Assembly (NCBI RefSeq): GCF_014204535.1
Contig: NZ_JACHLR010000001.1
Location: 248,001-312,000, forward strand
Source of the DNA: Novosphingobium chloroacetimidivorans
GTDB lineage: Bacteria > Pseudomonadota > Alphaproteobacteria > Sphingomonadales > Sphingomonadaceae
Reading direction: 5' to 3'
DNA length: 64,000 nucleotides
Below the pieces are notes generated by a model. The model did no database searches. It was given only the letters and a program-made list of their open reading frames with translations, and had not been told where the DNA came from. Shown one piece after another: positions 29,898 through 37,890 of this stretch. A program made the position numbers and the translations under genes. Positions within the stretch are counted from its first letter, which is position 1. Each line of letters opens with the position of its first letter.

Positions 29898-31100
29898 ATG
29901 ATGTCACCGACCGAACTGTGGTACCGGACCAAGAAGGCCTATGCGCTGTATCCGGGCGTCCTGGCGCCCCGCTCGGGCGCGTTCCTGGCGAAGCACTATG
30001 CGCAGCGCCGGCGAGACCGCGGCGTCGCCCGTGCCGTGCTCGACGCGGTCGTAGGCGCCGCCTTCCTCGCTTGGGTACCGGCCAGGGCGCGCAGCGTTCA
30101 GCGCAAGTTCGGGCTCGACGACGAGTGGCGGCAACGCGCCGTTACCATCGCCCGCCGCCACTTCGCCGATCCCAACGACCTTGCGCTGTTCCGGATCGAG
30201 CACGGCGACGCGCTCGACAGCTATATCCGCCGGTTCGAAGACGCCGCGCTCAACAAGATCGTCAACCCGCAAGCGTGGCGTGCGGAGTGCGCGCTGGCGG
30301 ACAAGATCCGCTTCTATGCCCGCTGCGCCAAGCACGGCCTCCCGCATCCACGCGTGCTGGCCAGGCTCGAACACGGGCGCGTCCACGTCATCGATGACTG
30401 GACCGGCCAGCCGCTCCTGATCAAGCCGGCGCGCGGGGAAGGCGGGCGTGGCGTCGCCTTCGTCACCCCATCCGATCCTCGCGACCCGCATTGGGCACGC
30501 AAGCTACTCGATGGCCGGCGCGGCGCCTGGCTGGTGCAGGAGCGGATCGCCACCCACGAGGCTTTGCGCGATCTCGCGCTCAACGCTCTGCCGACAGCGC
30601 GCATGACCACGATCCTCAACGAGCGCGGCGCCCCCGAGGTCGTGAACGCCGTGCTGCGGATGCCGTCCGATCCGGCGGCCCAGGTCGACAACATGAAGGC
30701 CGGCGGCCTGCTCGGCTCGATTGACCTGGAGAGCGGAGCGCTGGGCCTCGCCTGCGCCGGATACGGTGGCGGCGACTACATGGCCCATCCGGTGACCGGC
30801 GCCGCGATCGTCGGTCGCATCGTGCCCGACTGGGCGTCTGCCAAGGCGCTGGTCGCCAGCGCTCATGCACGTGCGTTCCGCGACTACGCCCTGGTCGGCT
30901 GGGACGTGGGGTTCGCACCCGGCGGTCCGGTGCTGATCGAGGGCAACGGCAAGCCCGGCGTGCTGATGCCCCAGCGCGCAGGCCGCGCCGGGCTTGGCGG
31001 ACAGCGCTACGGCGAACTGCTGAAGCTGCAACTGGCGAGAAAGCAGATTGCAAGAAAAGCGCCTTTGTCTCGCAACAAAAGAGTCGCGGGCGGCGAGTAA
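29898..31100 (+). CDS. Sugar-transfer-associated ATP-grasp domain protein
   Basis: The product has 400 residues (two adjacent ATGs at 29898 and 29901). The N-terminus is helical and basic. From about residue 110 it matches the ATP-grasp type often found in capsule loci: the DKIRFYARCAKHGLPHP helix, ATP-binding Lys in PLLIKPARGEGGRGV, LVQERIATH, and metal-binding VLIEGNGKPG near the end. The reaction is unknown; ATP-grasp enzymes couple a carboxylate to an amine or thiol through an acyl-phosphate. Three rightward genes follow with spacing of nine bases and a four-base overlap, forming an operon. Confidence 0.82.
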   Translation: MMSPTELWYRTKKAYALYPGVLAPRSGAFLAKHYAQRRRDRGVARAVLDAVVGAAFLAWVPARARSVQRKFGLDDEWRQRAVTIARRHFADPNDLALFRIEHGDALDSYIRRFEDAALNKIVNPQAWRAECALADKIRFYARCAKHGLPHPRVLARLEHGRVHVIDDWTGQPLLIKPARGEGGRGVAFVTPSDPRDPHWARKLLDGRRGAWLVQERIATHEALRDLALNALPTARMTTILNERGAPEVVNAVLRMPSDPAAQVDNMKAGGLLGSIDLESGALGLACAGYGGGDYMAHPVTGAAIVGRIVPDWASAKALVASAHARAFRDYALVGWDVGFAPGGPVLIEGNGKPGVLMPQRAGRAGLGGQRYGELLKLQLARKQIARKAPLSRNKRVAGGE

Positions 31101-31109
31101 ACCAGTGGC

Positions 31110-32213
31110 ATGCATGCAAGCTTCGCCGCCGCGGCGCACTCGCCCTCGATCCCCGCTCCTTTGGAGGTGCCCGAATGGGCCAAGGAGCAGCTGCGGCTGC
31201 TCTATGTCGCCAAGCATGCCTGTTCGAACGGGCGGGCGCACGGCGAAGACGGCACGCACGCGGTGTATCACGCCGAGATCCGCGAGGTGCTGCACGACAT
31301 CGGATTCCAGCCCATGGTGGCCGACGACTATCGCGTGCTGTTCGACCGGCCCAAGGTCGACTTCGTCTTCCCCCTGCTGAACCGCGGCGGCTTTCTCAAT
31401 TCCGAGATGATGCTTCCGCTGTTGTGCAATCGCCTGGGCCTGCCTTACCTCGGTGCCGGCCCCATCATCCGCGGCGTCTCCGACGACAAGCACCTGACCA
31501 AGATGCTCGCCCGCGCACGTGGCATCGCCACTGCCGACTGGGCGATCTACCGCCGTGGTGTCGAGCCCGATCCGGCCCGTTGCCCACGCGCCGGGCGTTA
31601 CGTGATCAAGCCCAATGCCTCGTCCGCCAGCTGGGGCGTCCGCTCGGCCGAAACCTGGGCCGGCGTGCGCGATGCGGTCGAGGCCATCCACCAGGAAGGG
31701 CACGACGCGATCGTCGAGCGGTTCATTACCGGCCACGACATCGAAGTGTCGATCGTCACGGTGAACGGTCGTCCCGTAATCCTGCCGATCATGATCGTGG
31801 AGCAGCAGGACCCGTCCGGCCTGCGCACGTATGGCGAGAAGCGCGATCTTGTTACCGGTCCCAAGTCGTTCGCGATCCGCCCGTTCGAGGACGCCCGGCA
31901 CGTTCCCGAGATCGCCGCCGCCGCGCTCAACCTGATGGATGAGTTCATGCCATTCGACTATGGCCGCTTCGAGTGCCGCCTCGATCTGGAGACCGGGCGC
32001 TTCCAGTTTCTCGAGGTCAATCTCAACTGCAACCTGTGGTCGCGCAAGACCATTGGCATGGCCGCCCGGCTTGCCGGCTGGAGCCACGAGCAGCTGATCG
32101 AGACGATCCTGTGCGAGAGTCTGGCGCGTAATAACCTGCTTCACCGCGCACCAATGACACATGTCAGCTTCGCCTCCAGGCCAAGCGCCGGCGAGCTGGC
32201 GGCAGCGCTATGA
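31110..32213 (+). CDS. D-alanine-D-alanine ligase-like ATP-grasp protein
   Basis: The product has 367 residues. An N-terminal Rossmann-like domain (VDFVFPLLNRGGFLNSEMMLPLL) corresponds to the 'H/N-G..GED' substrate domain of Ddl. The ATP-grasp core has SDDKHLTKMLAR, YVIKPNASSASWGV, VERFITGHDIEVSI and the magnesium site FLEVNLNCNLWS. It is longer than housekeeping Ddl (about 305 aa), and its substrate loop differs, so it probably ligates something other than D-Ala-D-Ala. It starts nine bases after the other ATP-grasp gene and overlaps the nucleotidyltransferase by four. Confidence 0.85.
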   Translation: MHASFAAAAHSPSIPAPLEVPEWAKEQLRLLYVAKHACSNGRAHGEDGTHAVYHAEIREVLHDIGFQPMVADDYRVLFDRPKVDFVFPLLNRGGFLNSEMMLPLLCNRLGLPYLGAGPIIRGVSDDKHLTKMLARARGIATADWAIYRRGVEPDPARCPRAGRYVIKPNASSASWGVRSAETWAGVRDAVEAIHQEGHDAIVERFITGHDIEVSIVTVNGRPVILPIMIVEQQDPSGLRTYGEKRDLVTGPKSFAIRPFEDARHVPEIAAAALNLMDEFMPFDYGRFECRLDLETGRFQFLEVNLNCNLWSRKTIGMAARLAGWSHEQLIETILCESLARNNLLHRAPMTHVSFASRPSAGELAAAL

Positions 32214-33085
32214 CGAGCCGCACTAAAAGCGCGCTGGCGGTCACCGCTCTGGTCCTGGCTGGACGTCGCGACGGCGAGATCGATGCCCTCGCAGCGGCGG
32301 CCGGCGTCGAGGACAAGTGCATCGTGCCCGTCGCCGGTCGCGCGATGATCCTGCACGTCCTCGCCGCGCTCGATGCGTCACCGCAAGTGGCGCGCATCGT
32401 CGTGTCCATCAACGATGCGCGCGTCCTCGATGGCTTACCCGAGGTCGCAGCGATGCAGGCGAGCGGCAAGCTGGTGCTGGCCACTGCGCAGACCAACCTG
32501 GTCGACAGCGTCTTCGCAGCAGCCGAGACAGCGCGCTTCCCCGTGCTGGTGACGACGGCGGACAACGTGCTGCTCACGCCGCAAGCCGCAAGCCAGTTCA
32601 TCGCCGGCGCTGCGGATGCCGACGTGGCGGTCGCCTTCACGCGCCGCGACGCAGTCCTGGCGGCGCATCCCGAAGGGCAGCGCCGATTCTACAAGTTCTC
32701 GGACGACAGCTATTCCAACTGCAACACGTATTGGCTGCAATCGGCTGCGTCGCTGGAGATCGCCGAGGTTTTCCGCAGCGGCGGCCAGTTCGCCAAGCAC
32801 CCGTTGCGCATCGTGGCCGCGTTCGGATTCCTCAACCTCGTGCGCTTCCACTACGGCATTGGCACGCTCGACGCCGCATTCCGCCGCTTTTCCCGGCGTT
32901 TCCGCCAGGAGATCAAGGCCGTGCTGCTCGAAGATGGCGCAGTAGCGATCGACGTCGACAACGCCCGCACGCTCGGCGTGGCCGAAGAGATCCTGAGCAG
33001 ACGAGCGCAAACCGGATCGATGGCCCCTGCTGAACCGCCCGCGACAACGGCGAAACCCGCTTTGGCCCTGGTCGCCGCTCGCTAA
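32210..33085 (+). CDS. Nucleotidyltransferase family protein (MobA/GT-A-like)
   Basis: The product has 291 residues. The start ALVLAGRRDGEIDAL, then EDKCIVPVAGRAMILHVL, is the signature of sugar-1-phosphate or MobA-like nucleotidyltransferases, with the metal Asp in LVTTADNVLLT. It would charge a sugar- or alcohol-phosphate with CTP or similar for the neighbouring glycosyltransferase. The last 40 residues are Ala/Pro-rich and probably disordered. The start ATG overlaps the preceding stop (ATGA). Confidence 0.82.
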   Translation: MTSRTKSALAVTALVLAGRRDGEIDALAAAAGVEDKCIVPVAGRAMILHVLAALDASPQVARIVVSINDARVLDGLPEVAAMQASGKLVLATAQTNLVDSVFAAAETARFPVLVTTADNVLLTPQAASQFIAGAADADVAVAFTRRDAVLAAHPEGQRRFYKFSDDSYSNCNTYWLQSAASLEIAEVFRSGGQFAKHPLRIVAAFGFLNLVRFHYGIGTLDAAFRRFSRRFRQEIKAVLLEDGAVAIDVDNARTLGVAEEILSRRAQTGSMAPAEPPATTAKPALALVAAR

Positions 33086-33187
33086 GGCCTCCTGCCCCGC
33101 CGCTTCCGTCGTTCGCCCCCTTCTTCGCGTCACGTGACAACTCAAGGCCGCTTCGGCCGTTCTCCTTCCGATAACCAGGAGACGATC

Positions 33188-33376
33188 ATGGCAGACCCCC
33201 ACCCAGACGCCGACCAGGAGCGCGCCAAGTCCGACGAGACCACTCGCCCCGCCAAGCCCGGCGACACCGACACCACCCGGTTCGGCATGGAGGACGGCGA
33301 CAACACCGATGTCCCCGCCACCGGCCTGGACCCCGAGCAGCAGAGCCCCTCGCAAGACGCCACGACATCGAAGTGA
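33188..33376 (+). CDS. Small acidic, disordered hypothetical protein (62 aa)
   Basis: A frame from ATG 33188, with GGAGA seven bases upstream, encodes 62 residues rich in Asp, Glu, Thr and Pro (DPHPDADQERAKSDETTRPA) with no hydrophobic core. It is probably intrinsically disordered. It precedes a DUF2171 gene by 108 bp. Both types are common in sphingomonad stress regions, but no promoter signature is convincing. Confidence 0.6.
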   Translation: MADPHPDADQERAKSDETTRPAKPGDTDTTRFGMEDGDNTDVPATGLDPEQQSPSQDATTSK

Positions 33377-33484
33377 TCCGCCGCCGATCCGCCCGCCCGC
33401 AGCGCCGAATGACCGCGAGGGCAGGCATCCTATATCAAGTTCGCACGTTTGGCTGAACGACCCTCAAGACGCAGGAGAATAGCA

Positions 33485-33754
33485 ATGGCCGACCTCTCTC
33501 AGATCACCGAGCACATGGAAGTCATCGGCGCCGACGGCGTGCATGTCGGCACTGTCGACAAGGTGGACGGCAACCGCATCAAGCTGACGAAGTCGGACAG
33601 CGGCGCCGGCGCGCACAGCGGCCACCATCACTACATCTCCGAAGGTCTGGTCGCCGGCATCGAGGGCGACAAGGTCCGCCTCTCGGCCAATGCCGATGTC
33701 GCGATCACCTTCGAAGAGGAAGAAGGCGGCAGCTCGACCGCGGACGGCCAGTAA
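33485..33754 (+). CDS. DUF2171 family protein
   Basis: The product has 89 residues from ATG 33485, preceded by CAGGAGAA. It has the PRC-barrel-like pattern of DUF2171: MEVIGADGVHVGTVDKVDGNRIKLTKSD, split here as EVIGADGVHVGTVDKV, and HHYISEGLVAGIEGDKVRLSANA. It is a small cytoplasmic protein with no known activity, often in stress-related contexts. The C-terminus is acidic. Confidence 0.85.
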   Translation: MADLSQITEHMEVIGADGVHVGTVDKVDGNRIKLTKSDSGAGAHSGHHHYISEGLVAGIEGDKVRLSANADVAITFEEEEGGSSTADGQ

Positions 33755-33777
33755 GCGACGAGGCCGGACGGACGATC

Positions 33778-34413
33778 ATGCTCGAACACGTACCTCACTG
33801 GCTCGGCGCTATGCTCACCAACGTGCGCGCCGGACACGCCAAGCTCGCCATCGTCCAGGACGGGGTGGCAAGCGGGGTGGAGCGCATCGACTTGTCCAGC
33901 CCGGCCTTTGCCGATGGCGCTCGGCTGCCCGAGCGCTTCACGGCAGACGGTATCGGCATCTCGCCCCCACTGGTCTGGGGCGAGGTGCCGGCCGGCACCA
34001 CCAGCCTGGCCTTGCTCGTCGAGGATCCGGACGCACCCGCGCCCAATCCCCTCGTTCATGCGCTGGTGTGGAACCTGCCGTCGGACGAACGCCGCCTCGA
34101 AGAAGGCGAGATCGCTCAGGATGGCGACGGTGAGCTGGACGGCCGCGATGTCGGTCGCAACAGCTACCTTGCCGAGGGCTGGTTGCCGCCCGATCCGCCG
34201 ACCGGGCATGGCAACCACGATTACGTATTCCAGCTCTTCGCGCTGCGCTCCACACCGGACCTCGGCAGCAACCCAGGCCGTTCGCGTGTGGCCGAGGCAC
34301 TGCAAGGCAACGTACTTGCCGCCGGGCTTCTGGTGGGCACCTACTCGCGTGGCGAAACGTCGCCGTTGCAGGACGGAACGGACGCGTTCGGCACCGGGCC
34401 GGCGCTCGCCTGA
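33778..34413 (+). CDS. YbhB/YbcL family Raf kinase inhibitor-like protein (PEBP fold)
   Basis: The product has 211 residues. The PEBP core starts about residue 36: IDLSSPAFADGARLPERFT, SPPLVWGEVPAGTTSLALLVEDPDAP, VHALVWNLP, and the C-terminal YVFQLFALR. A 35-residue N-terminal extension (MLEHVPHWLGAMLTNVRAGH) is typical of a longer subgroup. PEBP proteins bind anionic ligands such as phosphoethanolamine; the role in bacteria is unclear. It is close behind DUF2171 (24 bp) and may share its transcript. Confidence 0.88.
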   Translation: MLEHVPHWLGAMLTNVRAGHAKLAIVQDGVASGVERIDLSSPAFADGARLPERFTADGIGISPPLVWGEVPAGTTSLALLVEDPDAPAPNPLVHALVWNLPSDERRLEEGEIAQDGDGELDGRDVGRNSYLAEGWLPPDPPTGHGNHDYVFQLFALRSTPDLGSNPGRSRVAEALQGNVLAAGLLVGTYSRGETSPLQDGTDAFGTGPALA

Positions 34414-34556
34414 CTCGAAGCGTCTGGCGTGGAAGACCTGACCGGACGCGTCCGGTCGTAGCGGTGCGTCTGTAAACACCGCCCAAATCGACGAACGCCA
34501 AGCCTGAACCGACCGGCGCATTCGACACTGCGGCGATCTGCGTCGATTTACGATCC

Positions 34557-35114
34557 ATGGCAGGCCTGTACTTCCCGGTCATGATCGAAGCCGCTGCTCC
34601 GAGGCAGCGCGGTGAGTGTCGTGCGACCCTGTGGTCGATCGCGGGCTTCTGGAGCCTGCGCCTGCTGGTTCTCGCCGCGATCTCGGTTGCCAGCTCCGCC
34701 ACTTCGCCGGGAGTTCTTACGCGTCGCATGGGCCTTGTCGTGATAGCCGCGACCCTGTGCTACGCCATCCACTTGGTGCTGCGGCCGGTCCGCCCGCGCC
34801 CCTTCTGGCAGAGCGCGATCATCGCCGCGATCAAGTGCGGCGACGCCCGCTCATCCAGCACCACGCACTTGCGCAGCGCGGCGCAGCATCGCCCCGATGC
34901 ACCGCTGCTGTGCGTCAAGGACGATGCACACCCCAGGTCCAGGGAGGTCACGGTCGGCACCGGCCCCAGCACCGGTCCCACCACCGATCTTCGCCTCCTT
35001 AACGTCCGCCAGCGCCTCGCCACCCGGTTCGCAGAGCGCTGGTCCCTCAACGCCGGACCGGGAGGGTCACGCGGTTCCCGCGTCGACCTCGGCATTCCCT
35101 TGAGGTACGCATGA
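34557..35114 (+). pseudogene. LytS-type sensor histidine kinase remnant with catalytic middle deleted
   Basis: The frame is open for 185 codons. Residues 1-85 keep the start of a membrane sensor kinase, with two hydrophobic helices (SLRLLVLAAISVASSA and RMGLVVIAATLCYAIHLVL). At about residue 90 (FWQSAIIAAIKCGDARSSST) the sequence jumps to what looks like the far side of an N-box (normally NAIKYG). It ends with an altered G-box region (LRLLNVRQRLATRF, RVDLGIPLRYA). The phospho-accepting His and the N-box Asn are gone. The stop overlaps the start of the LytTR regulator (ATGA), preserving coupling. Confidence 0.6.
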
Positions 35115-35911
35115 AGACCTTACGTGTCCTGATCGTCGACGACGAACCCCTCGCCCGCCGCCGCAATTCGACCATGCTTCGCCACATCCAAGGCGTCGAA
35201 ATCGCCGGCGAGGCAACAGATGGCGACGAGGCCATCCGCATGATCCGCGAACTCGTGCCCGACGTCTTGCTGCTGGACATCGAGATGCCGGGCATGAGCG
35301 GATTCGAATGCCTGACACAGCTCGATCCCCAAACCTTGCCGATCGTCCTGTTCGTGACTGCGTTCGACCACTACGCCGTGAAGGCCTTCGATGTCTCGGC
35401 GGTGGACTACCTGCTCAAGCCCGTGTCTTTCGACCGCATGCATTCGGCCATCGCGCGGGCGCGCAATGCGCTTGCCACCCGCGATGCCGACAGTCGCATG
35501 GCCGAGGTGACCAACGTCATCGCCGCCCTACGCCCCGAGCCGGAACAACAGCCTGCCGCACCGCGCTACGAAACGGAGTTCTGGGTGCCCCGCCGCGGCG
35601 AGTTCGTCCGCGTTCCCGCATCGCAGATCGAGTGGGTCGAGGCCGAGCGCGACTACGTGCGCCTGCATACCCGCACCACCAGCCTGCTGCTGCGCGAGAC
35701 CATGGCGAGCATGGAGGCCCGGCTCGATCCCATGCAGTTCCTGCGCGTCCACCGCTCGGCCATCGTGCGCCAGTCGCTGATCGGCGCAATCCGCCAGGGC
35801 GGCTACGGCACGATCAAGCTGGGGCTCACCACCGGTGTGGAAGTACCGATCGGCCGCACTTACACCGCCAGCGTGCGCCAGTTGCTGTCGCGGCGCGATC
35901 TGGCGGCTTGA
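35111..35911 (+). CDS. LytTR family response regulator
   Basis: The product has 266 residues. The N-terminal receiver has VLIVDDEPLARRR, phospho-acceptor Asp in LLLDIEMPGMSG and Lys in YLLKPVSFDRM. The C-terminal LytTR DNA-binding domain (about 155-260) has FVRVPASQIEWVEAERDYVRLHT, split as PASQIEWVEAERDYVRL, and FLRVHRSAIV. It binds direct repeats and regulates transcription. Its cognate kinase, encoded just upstream and translationally coupled, appears catalytically dead, so it may take signals from elsewhere or act unphosphorylated. Confidence 0.92.
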   Translation: MKTLRVLIVDDEPLARRRNSTMLRHIQGVEIAGEATDGDEAIRMIRELVPDVLLLDIEMPGMSGFECLTQLDPQTLPIVLFVTAFDHYAVKAFDVSAVDYLLKPVSFDRMHSAIARARNALATRDADSRMAEVTNVIAALRPEPEQQPAAPRYETEFWVPRRGEFVRVPASQIEWVEAERDYVRLHTRTTSLLLRETMASMEARLDPMQFLRVHRSAIVRQSLIGAIRQGGYGTIKLGLTTGVEVPIGRTYTASVRQLLSRRDLAA

Positions 35912-35934
35912 GGCGCGAAATCTACTACGACTCT

Positions 35935-36024
35935 CGTCATCCCCGCGAAAGCGGGGATCCATCTCCTGACCTCGCGTAAAAGAGCCCACCTGGAGATGGA
36001 TTCCCACCTGCGCGGGAATGACGA
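35935..36024. repeat. REP-like inverted repeat pair
   Basis: A forward copy at 35935-35966 (CGTCATCCCCGCGAAAGCGG and on, ending ATCTCC) and a reverse copy at 35992-36024 (GGAGATGGATTCCCACCTGC and on) are separated by 25 bases. The arms are the same family as at 15302-15454. It follows the LytTR regulator and may end its transcript. The remaining gap to the tRNA holds nothing recognisable. Confidence 0.88.
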
Positions 36025-36097
36025 AGTGAGGGGACGGTACGTCGCGCCTGCTCACGATTGCCAACGCGCGCGCCTCGCCGTAAGACGCCTCCTGCGT

Positions 36098-36174
36098 GCG
36101 CCCGTAGCTCAGCAGGATAGAGCACTAGATTCCTAATCTAGGGGCCACAGGTTCGAATCCTGTCGGGCGCACCA
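36098..36174 (+). tRNA. tRNA-Arg (CCT)
   Basis: A 77-base cloverleaf with encoded CCA. Acceptor arms GCGCCCG/CGGGCGC pair fully. Anticodon stem CTAGA/TCTAG encloses loop TTCCTAA with anticodon CCT. The T-arm is ACAGG-TTCGAAT-CCTGT. The phage integrase gene stops 12 bases beyond its 3' end, so this gene is the probable integration target. Confidence 0.97.
36148..36174 (+). other. Probable phage attachment site (attL) in the 3' part of tRNA-Arg
   Basis: Tyrosine integrases commonly recombine in the T-arm/acceptor end of a tRNA gene, leaving that gene intact at one junction. The integrase gene lies immediately beyond this tRNA and points toward it. The exact core cannot be set because the right junction, which should carry a repeat of this sequence, is outside the window. 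Confidence 0.5.
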
Positions 36175-36185
36175 CAAGCACTTTT

Positions 36186-37268
36186 TCAGCTAGCATTTAC
36201 AACACCTTCGGCATCGCTAGCCAAATCGGGCTTCCCGTCGCTAGCCATAATGCGGCCTGCGATCTCGGCCATCTTCCGCTGATCTGCGCCGGCTGTGTAG
36301 CGGCTTACTTCACTGTCAGTTTTGTGACCGGTGATCGACTTTATCAGCTGATTGGAGAGACCCATCTCGGCCATTCGGCGTGATGCTGCCTTACGCAGGC
36401 CGTGCATCGAAAATCCGTCCAGCGAGGCGGCGCGGCACTGGCGCATGAACCACATGCCGAAGCTGTCATAGGTGAAGGGCGCTCCCTTCGCGCTAACAAG
36501 GTAGGCCAGGTGCCCGACTTGAGTGGCGGCGATGCTCTTCGCAAGCTCCGGGTGAATCGGGATCTCGACCGTCGTATCAGTCTTGAGCTGCTTGACCTTG
36601 ATCCAGCCATCCTTGACGTGCTGCGGCCCCATCAAACGCACGTCCGACTTGCGCTGTGCCGTATAGAGCGCGAGGTCAAAGGCGAGGCGAGGCATCGTTC
36701 CCAGCGCGTGATGACGCTCAAACATGCCGATCTGCTCTTCCTGCCATGTAGGGAAGCCGCCCTTGCGCGTCTTCAGCGCCTTGACCGCCCGCGCCGGGTT
36801 ATCTGTCCGCATGCCCTGGCGCTGCGCGAAGTCGAACAGCTGCCCAAGCCGCTTGCGTAGATTATTGGCCGCGCTCGGGGTCTTTTTCATCTGGCCGATC
36901 AGCGTGTCTATATGCTTGGCCGTCATGGTCGCCGCCGTCCGATCGCCGTACTTGGCGCGGAACCGCTCTAGCTCGCCGCGATAGGTCTCTTGCGTAGACG
37001 CTTTCAGATCCGACCATTCGGTACTGCGATAGAAGCGCGTGATCAGGTCATCGAAGCTGCCGGGACGCACCTTCGGCTCGCCAACCTTGATCTGGCCATT
37101 TTTCTCCCACTGCTTGTATGCCTCGGTAAACTCCGGCGTGCCAACGCTAGCGGTGACATAAATCGTCTGCCACCCGGTTCGGCGCAAGCGCACGCGCTCC
37201 TTCCCGCGATTGTCAATAAACGCGCTGGCGTACTTGGGCAGCACTCGGTTCACTCTAGGTCTGCCCAC
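36186..37268 (-). CDS. int: Tyrosine-type phage integrase
   Basis: The product has 360 residues. A basic N-terminal part is followed by a core-binding SAM-like domain (about 70-160) and the catalytic domain. Catalytic residues are visible: Arg206 (LYTAQRKSDV), a Lys near 229, His289-x-x-Arg292 (MHGLRKAA), His315 (SITGHKT) and nucleophile Tyr324 (EVSRYT). It would catalyse site-specific recombination with the adjacent tRNA-Arg. It is the last gene of the leftward early operon, overlapping the preceding small gene by 19 bases. Confidence 0.95.
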   Translation of the reverse strand: MGRPRVNRVLPKYASAFIDNRGKERVRLRRTGWQTIYVTASVGTPEFTEAYKQWEKNGQIKVGEPKVRPGSFDDLITRFYRSTEWSDLKASTQETYRGELERFRAKYGDRTAATMTAKHIDTLIGQMKKTPSAANNLRKRLGQLFDFAQRQGMRTDNPARAVKALKTRKGGFPTWQEEQIGMFERHHALGTMPRLAFDLALYTAQRKSDVRLMGPQHVKDGWIKVKQLKTDTTVEIPIHPELAKSIAATQVGHLAYLVSAKGAPFTYDSFGMWFMRQCRAASLDGFSMHGLRKAASRRMAEMGLSNQLIKSITGHKTDSEVSRYTAGADQRKMAEIAGRIMASDGKPDLASDAEGVVNAS

Positions 37269-37423
37269 TCGTTCGAATCAGCCTTCTTTTCCGGGGTGCC
37301 GGGGAAGATCACGATTTTGCCGGTGGGGTCTATCTCGATCTTCTGCACAGGGACGCCAGCCCGAGCCATGCCGGCCGCGGCCCTGGTCACGTCCGCCTGC
37401 CTGAAGCGTGCGCGCGCCGTCAT
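37250..37423 (-). CDS. Small phage hypothetical protein (57 aa)
   Basis: A 57-codon frame from ATG 37423, with GGAGGGAG upstream. The product (MTARARFRQADVTRAAAGMA, then VQKIEIDPTGKIVIFPG) is a type often found directly upstream of alphaproteobacterial phage integrases. An excisionase role is conceivable from position but no winged-helix signature is clear. It overlaps int by 19 bases and the preceding gene's stop by four. Confidence 0.75.
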   Translation of the reverse strand: MTARARFRQADVTRAAAGMARAGVPVQKIEIDPTGKIVIFPGTPEKKADSNEWADLE

Positions 37424-37890
37424 CGCGCTCCCTCCAGCATAGGGGGTGTGGCCTCGACCCACGCCTCCCGCTCGACTTCTTCAGTCCAGCGCTTCAAGGT
37501 CTGGGTATGGTCCCCGCACCAAAGGCAATCGCGGCGGTCGCCATCAACCTGCCAGCGCGTGTCCTCACCGATAAAGTAGGAGGCGTGGGCTGTATCGATG
37601 GCGCATCGACCAATCTCGGCATACCGCTTCCAGAAGCCATCGAGTGGCGAGAGGTCGGACACAGGGAATGTCCAACATCCAATCTCAGCCCTTCGTCCGC
37701 GCCCGAGCACCTGGGCAAGCCTTGTGCCGATGAACCATGTCTCTTCGTCGATCCAGCCTATCCACCTGCAGGCGTCCTTGTCGGTATAGACGGTGGGCAG
37801 AGCGCCGCCGAACCTAGCCTGGACGAGCCACTTGCGCAGATTGGGGCTGTACTTGTCGCCGGTGAGCGCCAGGAGTTCCTGCAAGGTCAC
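37420..37890 (-). CDS. Phage hypothetical protein (156 aa)
   Basis: Starts at GTG 37890, overlapping the previous stop (GTGA), and ends with a four-base overlap on the next gene. The product begins with a short helical segment (TLQELLALTGDKYSPNLRKW) and contains many Trp and Cys (WIDEETWF, CWTFPVSD, CLWCGDH). The last Cys pair could bind zinc. No family is recognised. Confidence 0.7.
   Translation of the reverse strand: MTLQELLALTGDKYSPNLRKWLVQARFGGALPTVYTDKDACRWIGWIDEETWFIGTRLAQVLGRGRRAEIGCWTFPVSDLSPLDGFWKRYAEIGRCAIDTAHASYFIGEDTRWQVDGDRRDCLWCGDHTQTLKRWTEEVEREAWVEATPPMLEGAR

Noticed and set aside
33129..33158. GTCACGTGAC palindrome and GGCCG-CTT-CGGCC hairpin after the nucleotidyltransferase
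   Set aside because: Short, GC-rich, without a T-run; easily expected by chance, so not called as operator or terminator.
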